A DNA stretch of 64,000 nt from Actomonas sp051209155 (lineage in GTDB: Bacteria; Verrucomicrobiota; Verrucomicrobiia; Opitutales; Opitutaceae): the NCBI GenBank assembly GCA_051209155.1, contig JBPJGB010000005.1; one strand, written 5' to 3'. This document shows positions 41,934 through 49,121 of the stretch, piece after piece. A program made the translations under genes and the position numbers. Each line of letters opens with the position of its first letter. The stretch's first letter is position 1. The notes under the pieces were generated by a model that saw only the letters and a program-made list of their open reading frames with translations, was not told where the DNA came from and did not search any database.

Positions 41934-42377
41934 ATGGCCGGTGGCAACAAGACCCAAAAGCTGACGGAGGAGCACGAAAAGAAAGCGCGCATTGAGATCA
42001 TTCCTCTCATTGACGTGATCTTCTTCCTGCTCGCCACCTTCGTTCTCTTCACCCTCTCCCTGAACCGCATTCAGGCGATTCCGATTAACCTCCCGCAAGC
42101 GGTTCCGCCGCGCCCGCAGGAAAACGACGACGACAAGCCGATCACCCTGCAGGTCTCCGACAACGGGAACTACTACTGGAATCAAGAACTCATCACCCTC
42201 AAGGAAGTGGAGTATCGTCTCGGCAACTACGCCGCGGAGGAACCGAATCCCCGCGTGCTGCTCACCAGTGACGACCTCGCGAAATACGGTGACACGATCA
42301 AGCTGCTCGACCTCGTCCGCCTCGCCGGCATCGAGCAAGTTTCGTTCGAGACCGTTTACCGCCCCACCGGCCGCTAA
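41934..42377 (+). CDS. exbD: ExbD/TolR-family biopolymer transport protein, copy 2
   Basis: A 147-aa paralogue with the same membrane helix (IEIIPLIDVIFFLLATFVLF) but a different periplasmic domain: a Pro-rich linker (INLPQAVPPRPQENDDDKP) and LQVSDNGNYYWNQELITLKE. Two different ExbD proteins next to one ExbB suggest a heteromeric ExbD dimer in the motor, or two alternative ones. It starts 39 bp after copy 1. Confidence 0.92.
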   Translation: MAGGNKTQKLTEEHEKKARIEIIPLIDVIFFLLATFVLFTLSLNRIQAIPINLPQAVPPRPQENDDDKPITLQVSDNGNYYWNQELITLKEVEYRLGNYAAEEPNPRVLLTSDDLAKYGDTIKLLDLVRLAGIEQVSFETVYRPTGR

Positions 42378-42397
42378 TCCCTAAAGAACTGGATAAC

Positions 42398-43066
42398 ATG
42401 ACCAGAGACCTGATTATTGGCTTATTCGTTTCCGTCGGCCTTCACGGTGGACTGTTTTTCTACGAAAAGCTCGTTCCGCACGAAGAAGAAGTCGTCGCCA
42501 CCGTCGTGGAGGAGGAGTTCACCATCGAGCTGATGGAGATGCCCCCTCTCGAACCGGAGCCCGAGGAAATCCTCGAAGCCACCGACGACGCTCCGCCTGA
42601 GGAGATCGAGTTCGCGCCCCCGATGCAGGCCGACGTTCCGTCGGTCAACGTCGAGGCCGCCTTCATCCAAAAGCTGCAGCCCCCGCCCCCTCCCGGCCTC
42701 GAGCGCCCGACCGGCATCATCTCGATTCCGAAGACCAGCGCTTCACGCGCCATCGGCGCGGGCATGAAGGACCTCTTCGACCTGAAGAACCTCGATGAGC
42801 AGCCCACTGCCCGCTTCCAATCCAAGCCCGTCTATCCCTTCGAAATGCGCCGCGCCGGCATCACCGGTCAGGTCATTGTCGGCTTCATCGTCGATTCCAA
42901 GGGTAACGTTCGCGAGGCCTACGCTGTCCGCTCCAGCCACCGCGAATTCGAACAAGCCGCCATCCAAGCCGTTTCCAAGTGGCGCTTCCGCCCCGGTAAA
43001 AAGGGTGGCCGTGCGGTGAACACCCGCATGCAGGTTCCCATCGTTTTCAACATCACCGACGACTAA
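42398..43066 (+). CDS. tonB: TonB energy-transducing protein
   Basis: A 222-aa protein: N-terminal membrane anchor (LIIGLFVSVGLHGGLFFYEK), an acidic Pro/Glu-rich periplasmic linker (PPLEPEPEEILEATDDAPPE) and a C-terminal TonB domain (KPVYPFEMRRAGITGQVIVG, FIVDSKGNVREAYAVRSSHR, AIQAVSKWRFRPGKKGGRAV). It couples ExbBD to outer-membrane receptors such as the one at 34179. The linker is acidic rather than the usual Lys-Pro type. It lies 20 bp after exbD copy 2 and 4 bp before the TPR gene. Confidence 0.92.
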   Translation: MTRDLIIGLFVSVGLHGGLFFYEKLVPHEEEVVATVVEEEFTIELMEMPPLEPEPEEILEATDDAPPEEIEFAPPMQADVPSVNVEAAFIQKLQPPPPPGLERPTGIISIPKTSASRAIGAGMKDLFDLKNLDEQPTARFQSKPVYPFEMRRAGITGQVIVGFIVDSKGNVREAYAVRSSHREFEQAAIQAVSKWRFRPGKKGGRAVNTRMQVPIVFNITDD

Positions 43067-43070
43067 ACCC

Positions 43071-44441
43071 ATGTCTGCTCCCTCTCTCTCGCGCCGCTTG
43101 CTGCGCCTCGGTGGACTGCTGGTTGCCTTGACCGTCATCACGCCCGCCGTGATCTCGGCCCAGGACGCGCCCCGCAAGGAACTCACCGAAAAGGTCTCAA
43201 CCGGCCTGTCCAACCTCCAGGAACTCTTCGATACCAAGCAGTGGGACGTTGCGCTCGCAAACGTCAATTCGCTGCTCGCGACGGTGAAGCCTGAGTCCTA
43301 CGACCGCACTTTGCTCAATCAGGTCAAGGTCCAGATTCTCCTCAGCCAAGGCAAATACCCTGAGGCCATCGAACCGCTGGAAATCGCCCTTCGCCTCGGC
43401 AAGGCCTACGACTTCATCGCCGACCGTCAGCGCCTTGAGTTCACGCAGATCCTCTCGCAGCTCTACTTCCAGGAGGGCACGACCACCAAGGATCCGCGCC
43501 TGCAGACCGAATACCTCAAGAAGGCTTACGACACCATCCAGATCTACCTGGCCGAAAACAAGGATCCGAAGGTTGAATCCGTTTCTTACGCGGCGACCAT
43601 GATCTACACTCAGGCCACCTTGGATGCGGAGAATCCCGACAAGAAGCTCCTCAACGAGGCTCAGGAACTCGCCCAAAAAGGTTTGCTCCTCTCCATCAAG
43701 CCCCGCGAAACCTTCTACGTGCTCATCCTCGCTGCCCTCCAGCAGGAAGGTAAGAACAAGGAAGCGTCCGAGCTGCTCGAGCTCCTGGTCACCATCAACC
43801 CGACCAGCAAGCAATACTGGCAACAGCTGCAGGCGACCTACCTCAACCTCGCCAATTCCTTTCCGCCCGAGTCACGTGAAGCGCTCGAATACAACGTCCG
43901 CACCATCGTCACCATCGAACGGGCCCAGAAACTCGGGATCCTCGACACGCCTCGTGACCATTTCAACATGGTCGGTATCCTGATGAACATCAAACGCTTC
44001 AACGAGGCGATCGTGCTGCTCGAAAAGGGCTTGGCCAATGGCAACATCGAGGACACCCAGCAAAATTGGGAATACCTCGCCTCCTCCTACCAGCAGGTGC
44101 ACAAGGAACTCAAAGCCATCGATGTCCTGAAGCAGACGGCGGAAAAGTTCCCCACCGTTGGTCCGCTGGAATTCAAAATCGCCAACATCTATTACGGCTT
44201 GGACAAACTTCCCGAGGCCTACTCGCACGCCAAGAAGGCCCTCGAAAAAGGTGGCGTCGACAACGTCGGAGCCACCCAGATGTTCGTCGCCTACATGGGC
44301 TACGAACTGAAGAAGTATGATGAGGCCCTGCCCTTCGCCAAAGCGGCCAAGGATGCGGGTGCCGCTAATGCAGATCGCCTCTACGAGGCCATCGACAATG
44401 CCATCAAGGAACGCCAAGCCGCCCTCGAAGCTACGATCTAA
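43071..44441 (+). CDS. Periplasmic TPR protein of the exb/ton operon
   Basis: A 456-aa protein with a signal peptide (LGGLLVALTVITPAVISAQD) and several TPR-like helical pairs (e.g. DVALANVNSLLATVKPESYD, QGKYPEAIEPLEIALRLGKA, PLEFKIANIYYGLDKLPEAY, ELKKYDEALPFAKAAKDAGA). TPR proteins scaffold partner proteins. Its place directly after tonB (4 bp) suggests it binds TonB, ExbD or a receptor in the periplasm. A similar pairing is seen with exbBD-tonB in other Gram-negatives, but the role here is not established. Confidence 0.85.
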   Translation: MSAPSLSRRLLRLGGLLVALTVITPAVISAQDAPRKELTEKVSTGLSNLQELFDTKQWDVALANVNSLLATVKPESYDRTLLNQVKVQILLSQGKYPEAIEPLEIALRLGKAYDFIADRQRLEFTQILSQLYFQEGTTTKDPRLQTEYLKKAYDTIQIYLAENKDPKVESVSYAATMIYTQATLDAENPDKKLLNEAQELAQKGLLLSIKPRETFYVLILAALQQEGKNKEASELLELLVTINPTSKQYWQQLQATYLNLANSFPPESREALEYNVRTIVTIERAQKLGILDTPRDHFNMVGILMNIKRFNEAIVLLEKGLANGNIEDTQQNWEYLASSYQQVHKELKAIDVLKQTAEKFPTVGPLEFKIANIYYGLDKLPEAYSHAKKALEKGGVDNVGATQMFVAYMGYELKKYDEALPFAKAAKDAGAANADRLYEAIDNAIKERQAALEATI

Positions 44442-44462
44442 TCTCTCAAACCCACCCCTTTC

Positions 44463-44996
44463 ATGAACAAAGTCTATATCTTCGTCCCGTTAATCGCGCT
44501 GGCCGGATTCACCTTCTACTACATGGGCTTCGCCAAGGAATACGAGGCCCACGAGCAGGAAAAAATCGAGATGGCCAAACAAAAGCGCATCGAAGAAATG
44601 AAGCAAGAGGCCGCCGATCGCGAACGTGCGATCAAGGAAGCCTTGGAGCTCAACGCCGCCCGCAAGGCGGAGCGCGCCGCCAAGGAGGCCAAGGACCTCG
44701 CCGAGAAGGAAGCCCGTTTCGCCGCCGAGGAAGCCCGCAACGACGCCCAAAGCGCTCGCAACAAGTTCTCGAGCCAGGTCAAGTCCCTCAGCTCCGACAT
44801 TGAGGAGGTGAAGAAAGAGATCGAGGAAATCGAGGCCGACAAGAAGCGCCTCGATGCCGAGATCGCCCACCTCAACACCTACGTGGCCGCCGCCCAGCAA
44901 AACGAGGCCAGCCTGCAAGCCGTGATCCAAAAGATCAGCGAGGCCAACACCGCCCGCGCCGCTGCCGCTGCCGCCGCCGCCGCCGCCCGTAAATAA
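44463..44996 (+). CDS. Membrane-anchored coiled-coil protein, copy 1
   Basis: A 177-aa protein: a short N-terminus MNKVYIFVPLIALAGFTFYY forming one transmembrane helix, then ~150 residues of highly charged Ala/Glu/Lys/Arg heptads (KEAKDLAEKEARFAAEEARN, SLSSDIEEVKKEIEEIEADK) ending in an Ala run and RK. No enzymatic motif and no family I can name. It is the same length as, and has the same layout as, the next gene, so the two are paralogues. Orientation is probably N-in with a periplasmic coiled coil, as for TonB and ExbD; this is inferred. Confidence 0.8.
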   Translation: MNKVYIFVPLIALAGFTFYYMGFAKEYEAHEQEKIEMAKQKRIEEMKQEAADRERAIKEALELNAARKAERAAKEAKDLAEKEARFAAEEARNDAQSARNKFSSQVKSLSSDIEEVKKEIEEIEADKKRLDAEIAHLNTYVAAAQQNEASLQAVIQKISEANTARAAAAAAAAAARK

Positions 44997-45020
44997 GCCC
45001 AACCTCAGGATTAAATCGTA

Positions 45021-45554
45021 ATGAACAAGTTCTACATCATCGTTCCCGTCATCCTGATGGTGGCCTTTGGTTTCATCTACAAAGACTTCTCCACCAAGCA
45101 CGCGATTCAGGAAGCCGAAGAAGCCGCCGCCATCGCCGCTGAGGAGGCCGAAGCTGCCGCTCAAAAGGCGGAGGCTGAACGCAAGGCCAAGGAAGACGCC
45201 GATCGTCGCACCGCCGAACGCGAAGCCGACGAAGCCGCCAAACTGGCCGAGCGTCGCGCCAAGTGGGAAAAGGCCGGTGCTGAAATCGCCGCCGCCACCG
45301 CCGAGTTCAACGCCGAGGCCGACAAGCTCGCCGCTGAAGCCGCCGAACTCGAACTCCAGCTCCGCGCCATTCGCAACGAACGCGACACCAAGGCCGGCGA
45401 GGCCTTCGAGCTGACCAAGAAGGTGGAGACCGCCCGCATCGCCAAACGCACCGCCGAGCTCCGCATCCAGCGCATGACCTCCATGATCGCCAAGGAAGCC
45501 GAGGAGAGCGCCCTGACCGCGATGCCTGATCTCACGGCCACGACGGATCGCTAA
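45021..45554 (+). CDS. Membrane-anchored coiled-coil protein, copy 2
   Basis: A 177-aa paralogue of the preceding gene. N-terminal helix MNKFYIIVPVILMVAFGFIY, then a long Ala/Glu-rich coiled coil (AEEAAAIAAEEAEAAAQKAE, AAATAEFNAEADKLAAEAAE, LELQLRAIRNERDTKAGEAF). Its start lies 24 bp after copy 1, and a terminator follows, so it is the last gene of the exb/ton operon. The two proteins may form a hetero-coiled coil spanning the periplasm. Confidence 0.8.
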   Translation: MNKFYIIVPVILMVAFGFIYKDFSTKHAIQEAEEAAAIAAEEAEAAAQKAEAERKAKEDADRRTAEREADEAAKLAERRAKWEKAGAEIAAATAEFNAEADKLAAEAAELELQLRAIRNERDTKAGEAFELTKKVETARIAKRTAELRIQRMTSMIAKEAEESALTAMPDLTATTDR

Positions 45555-45587
45555 ACCGAACCGATATCCTCCCCTCCCACCTCTGCA

Positions 45588-45620
45588 AACCTCGCGGCCT
45601 TCACCGCGGGGTTTTTCTTT
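45588..45620 (+). terminator. Terminator of the exb/ton operon
   Basis: A 10-bp stem AACCTCGCGG (45588-45597) with CCGCGGGGTT (45604-45613), one G-T pair, a 6-nt loop, then TTTTTCTTT. Strong intrinsic terminator 33 bp after the last coiled-coil gene. Confidence 0.88.
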
Positions 45621-45703
45621 GCCCACGTTCGCGGCGTCCATGCGATCTGTCCGCATCGCTTTCTGGTCGGCGCCACGCCCATCCCTCGCCCTACTGCTGC
45701 GCG

Positions 45704-46783
45704 ATGTTAACCCACCCAGAATCCCGTGGCCGCCCCCACCGAATTCTCAGCCTGTCGTTCGTTTTGCTCGTCGCGGTTTTGACGACCCTGGCCGTTCAGC
45801 CGGACGCCGCCCCACAACCGCTCTACCGCGATCCGATCTACGACGGCGCCGCCGATCCTGTCGTCGTCTGGAATCCCACGACCGAATCGTGGTGGATGTT
45901 CTACACCAATCGTCGCGCCAAAGTTCCGGGACTGTCGGGTGTCGCTTGGGTGCACGGCACCCCGATCGGGATCGCCGAATCGCGCGACCGCGGGCTCAGC
46001 TGGCACCGCGTGGGCGACGCGGTGATCGACCTACCTGGGGACGTCGAGGGTGCGGAACCCACCTATTGGGCGCCTGAAGTGATCACCGGGCCCGACGGCC
46101 GCCATCATATGTATCTTACCGTCGTGCCGGGCATTTTTGAGGATTGGCGCCACCCCCGCAACATCGTCCACCTCACCAGCCCGGACCTCCTGCATTGGAC
46201 TTACACGTCCACCCTTCAACTAGCCTCCGATCGCGTGATTGATGCCGGCGTGGCCCAACTCCCGGACGGCACCTGGCGTATGTGGTATAACAACGAGCGC
46301 GACGGAAAATCGATCTACTTCGCCGACAGCCCGGACCTGTATTCTTGGACCGATCGCGGCAAAGCCACCGGCGTCGGTGAGCGGCCCGGCGAGGGGCCCT
46401 ACATTTTCCAATGGCAGGGCCATTGGTGGATGCTCGTCGACCTCTGGCGAGGCCTCGGCGTATATCGATCCGATGACCTGCTCAACTGGGCGCCCCAGGA
46501 GCAGGATCTGCTCAACACGCCCGGGCAAGGCCCAGATGACGGAGTGAACGGAAGCCACCCCGGCGTCGTGGTCTGTGGCGATCGTGCCTACCTCTTCTAT
46601 TTCACCCATCCCGGACGCGCCGGCACCATCAGACCCGACGACGGCGACAACCTCGATCGCAGACGGAGCTCCATCCTGGTGACCGAACTCTCCGTGAATG
46701 ACAAAGGAGAGCTCACCTGCGACCGAGACGCCCCCACCTTCATCGAGCTCATTCCGCCACCATCACCGACCCACCAGCGCTAG
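45704..46783 (+). CDS. Secreted GH43/GH117-like five-bladed propeller protein
   Basis: A 359-aa protein with an N-terminal signal-like helix (ILSLSFVLLVAVLTTLAVQP). Repeated propeller motifs: YDGAADPVVVWNPTTESWWM (acidic residue of blade 1), WAPEVITGPDGRHHMYLTVV, NIVHLTSPDLLHWTYTSTLQ, DAGVAQLPDGTWRMWYNNE, FQWQGHWWMLVDLW and GSHPGVVVCGDRAYLFYFTH. This is the layout of furanosidase clans GH43 or GH117. The candidate catalytic Asp and Glu are those in ADP, VIDAG and NNE. The exact family and substrate are unsettled. It stands alone after the exb/ton terminator. Confidence 0.75.
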   Translation: MLTHPESRGRPHRILSLSFVLLVAVLTTLAVQPDAAPQPLYRDPIYDGAADPVVVWNPTTESWWMFYTNRRAKVPGLSGVAWVHGTPIGIAESRDRGLSWHRVGDAVIDLPGDVEGAEPTYWAPEVITGPDGRHHMYLTVVPGIFEDWRHPRNIVHLTSPDLLHWTYTSTLQLASDRVIDAGVAQLPDGTWRMWYNNERDGKSIYFADSPDLYSWTDRGKATGVGERPGEGPYIFQWQGHWWMLVDLWRGLGVYRSDDLLNWAPQEQDLLNTPGQGPDDGVNGSHPGVVVCGDRAYLFYFTHPGRAGTIRPDDGDNLDRRRSSILVTELSVNDKGELTCDRDAPTFIELIPPPSPTHQR

Positions 46784-46864
46784 CCTCCGGCCTCCTGACC
46801 AGACTCCGGCACCAGATTCGGGCGTTGCGCCTAAAAGCGTTCGCCCCCGAAATGCGGCCCGTCG

Positions 46865-47140
46865 ATGAGCTTAACAAAGCGAATACACGCCTGGCGCAAT
46901 CAACGCGCTTCGGATAAAATTTGCGAACAGCTTGCGGTGCTCGTGCTGGCCGCGCAGGACGATCCGGCCTTCTCCGGCCAAATCAAGCTGCTGCTCAACC
47001 TCCCCCCGCTCCAACGGGCTTCGATCATCAACAGCGCGGTGGACGAAATGAAACTGAAGGGTGAACCGGCCGACCTGCGCGCTGCTTTCGCCGTTCTCGC
47101 CACCGACGAAGGCGCGACCGTGGCGCGCGGGCTGCTTTAA
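46865..47140 (+). CDS. Small protein of unknown function (91 aa)
   Basis: A 91-aa soluble, mostly helical protein (MSLTKRIHAWRNQRASDKIC, FSGQIKLLLNLPPLQRASII, FAVLATDEGATVARGLL). No motif I recognise. Codon composition and the start between two credible genes support it being real. It lies 81 bp after the propeller gene and 73 bp before the SMP-30 gene. No signal peptide or membrane helix is evident. Confidence 0.65.
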   Translation: MSLTKRIHAWRNQRASDKICEQLAVLVLAAQDDPAFSGQIKLLLNLPPLQRASIINSAVDEMKLKGEPADLRAAFAVLATDEGATVARGLL

Positions 47141-47213
47141 GCAGAGCGGCCCCACCGCGACGCCGATCGCGTCTTGATTACCACGCCAGCACCGCCTTGC
47201 CTGAGCTCCACCG

Positions 47214-48107
47214 ATGGATGACTCGCCCCGCCCCGTTCCACTGCCCCAATTAGAAGCCTGCCGCCTCGCCGAAGGCCCCGTTTGGGATGATGTCACCGGA
47301 CATTTTCATTGGGTGGACATCACCGCGGGTCGCTTATTCACCATGGATCCGAGCACCGCTGTAACCACCACGTTCGACCTCGGTGGCGCTTGCGGATTTG
47401 CGGTCCCGACCAGCCGCGCCGGCATTTGGCTGGCGGCCCGCGGCGCGGAAATCGTTTCGCTCGAGCTCGCCACCGGTCAGATCTCTGTCCTGGCCAACCT
47501 GGCCGAAGGCGCGGATCTCCGCTGCAACGACGCGAAGTGTGATCCCCAAGGTCGCCTCTGGGTTGGAACCATGCCCTACGCCTGGGGCGAGTTCACCGGT
47601 TCGTTTTACCGCTTTGAGTCCGGTCACTCCCCCGCCCCACAACGCCGCGCTATCGGCTGTTCCAACGGACTGGCGTGGTCGCCCGACGGCACCCGGTTTT
47701 ACTACATCGATAGCCTCACCTATCAGATCGATTGCTACGACTGGCAGGCTGAACGCGGCGAGCTGAGTAATCCCACCGTCCACATCGCCTTCACCCAGGA
47801 ACAAGGAATGCCTGACGGAATGTGCATTGATCGCGAGGGCCATCTCTGGGTTGCGTTTTGGGGCGGCGGCTGCGTGCGAAAAATCCACGGCCGCACCGGC
47901 GCAATCCTTGCACAAATCGACCTGCCGGTCGCCCACGTAACTTCCTGCGCGTTCGGCGGGCAGGACCTCGACACCTTGTTCATCACCACGGCGTCCGAGG
48001 GCCTGGACGATGCCGCTCGCGCCGCCCAACCGCTCGCGGGTCACATCTTCACCTGCCAGCCCGGCGCCGCCGGGCTGCCGGTCGATCGCTTCAACTTCGC
48101 CGACTGA
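47214..48107 (+). CDS. SMP-30/gluconolactonase family protein
   Basis: A 297-aa six-bladed propeller lactonase. Visible: LAEGPVWDDVTGHFHWVDIT with the metal-binding Glu, NDAKCDPQGRLWVGTMPYAW, CSNGLAWSPDGTRFYYIDSL with metal-binding Asn, and MPDGMCIDREGHLWVAFWGG with metal-binding Asp. It hydrolyses a sugar lactone to the acid. No signal peptide, so it is cytoplasmic. The nearby L-rhamnose genes use the phosphorylated route, which needs no lactonase, so it may serve another sugar (e.g. galactose or arabinose); that is inference. Confidence 0.9.
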   Translation: MDDSPRPVPLPQLEACRLAEGPVWDDVTGHFHWVDITAGRLFTMDPSTAVTTTFDLGGACGFAVPTSRAGIWLAARGAEIVSLELATGQISVLANLAEGADLRCNDAKCDPQGRLWVGTMPYAWGEFTGSFYRFESGHSPAPQRRAIGCSNGLAWSPDGTRFYYIDSLTYQIDCYDWQAERGELSNPTVHIAFTQEQGMPDGMCIDREGHLWVAFWGGGCVRKIHGRTGAILAQIDLPVAHVTSCAFGGQDLDTLFITTASEGLDDAARAAQPLAGHIFTCQPGAAGLPVDRFNFAD

Positions 48108-48111
48108 CCGC

Positions 48112-48999
48112 TCAGTCCTGCTCCGTTCGCCGCCAGTCGCGCGGCGAGATCCCAAACTCTTTCTTAAAGGCCGCTGATAGGTGGTAGGCCGAGCTGTAAC
48201 CGAGCCGCTCTGCCAGGTCGTCCAGCTTGATCCGGCCCGATCCGAGCACCCGTCGCGCTTGGGTCAGGCGTAACCGCGACAAATAACGGTGCGGCGGCAT
48301 GCCGGTTACCCGGCGAAACTCACGGCGAAACTGGGTCGCTGAAACGCCGCACTCCTGGGCCAATTCCTCTGCACTGGGCGGCTCACGCAAGTTCTCCGCC
48401 AATCGCCGTTCGGCTCGCCGCACCCATAACGAACGCTCGCCGTCCCGCTCCAGCATCGATCGCCCTCCCAGCAACATGGCCAAAATCTGTAGTCCCATCG
48501 CTCCACGCACCGGGTCATGCGAAGACGCATCGTCAGCCAGAAGCCGCTGCAGTAAGCTCGCCCAAAGCGCCTCCAAGGGCACACGCGCCGTCGGTCGAAT
48601 CACGCGCGTCCCGTTCCCGAGCATGAGCTCCGTCTCCAGCCGTCGCACCACCGGCCCCTCCAACTCAATCCACCACTCCTCCCACCCCGTCGCCTGGTCC
48701 GGTCGATACCGATGCCACAACTGCGGCGGCAAGACCATGACCTCCCCAGCGGCGATCGGTCTCAAACCGCCTTGCCGCGCCTCAAACCAACCGCGCCCCT
48801 GCCGCACAAAAACCAACTGCGTCGCCCCCAGTCGGCGGCCGTCCTGCCAGGAAAAGCGATGATCCGCCGGATGCCCCGCCGGCGGATAGGCCTCCGCCGC
48901 TCCGATTTTCTGTCGCCCTCCCGCCGAAACCGCTACCCCCCAATCGACCGTATGCGGCGAAAAAGGCAGGTAGCGGGCGAAGTCCGGGATCTTGATCAT
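48112..48999 (-). CDS. AraC family regulator divergent from rhamnose genes
   Basis: A 295-aa regulator with an N-terminal cupin (GATQLVFVRQGRGWFEARQG, IAAGEVMVLPPQLWHRYRPD) and a C-terminal AraC HTH pair (PPSAEELAQECGVSATQFRR, VTGMPPHRYLSRLRLTQARR, IKLDDLAERLGYSSAYHLSA). Divergent from the rhamnose operon, so it is a likely rhamnose-responsive regulator. The start at 48999 (MIKIPDFARYLPF) follows an A-rich leader; starts at 49029 or 49038 are possible. TGATCA motifs cover the start region. Confidence 0.85.
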   Translation of the reverse strand: MIKIPDFARYLPFSPHTVDWGVAVSAGGRQKIGAAEAYPPAGHPADHRFSWQDGRRLGATQLVFVRQGRGWFEARQGGLRPIAAGEVMVLPPQLWHRYRPDQATGWEEWWIELEGPVVRRLETELMLGNGTRVIRPTARVPLEALWASLLQRLLADDASSHDPVRGAMGLQILAMLLGGRSMLERDGERSLWVRRAERRLAENLREPPSAEELAQECGVSATQFRREFRRVTGMPPHRYLSRLRLTQARRVLGSGRIKLDDLAERLGYSSAYHLSAAFKKEFGISPRDWRRTEQD

Positions 49000-49037
49000 T
49001 TTTTGTATGTTTTTGATCAGACTTCGCATTCCGATCA
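48993..49037. promoter_or_regulatory. Repeated TGATCA motifs in the AraC/rhamnose gap
   Basis: TGATCA at 48993-48998 and again at 49014-49019, 21 bp apart (two helical turns), plus GATCA at 49033-49037. These are plausible AraC half-sites controlling the divergent genes. The first overlaps codons 1-2 of the AraC gene. Confidence 0.4.
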
Positions 49038-49121
49038 AGGCATCGCTTTGGTAGATTCAGCACCCCGCAACCCCTGCGCCATCCCGCGATTATCGCCTGA
49101 ACCCGAATTTCTTCGCCGACC

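Noticed and set aside
44940..44996. Alanine codon run at the end of the first coiled-coil gene as a possible frameshift or sequencing artefact
   Set aside because: The frame continues cleanly to a stop with the same total length (177 aa) as the paralogue next door, so the run is probably genuine.
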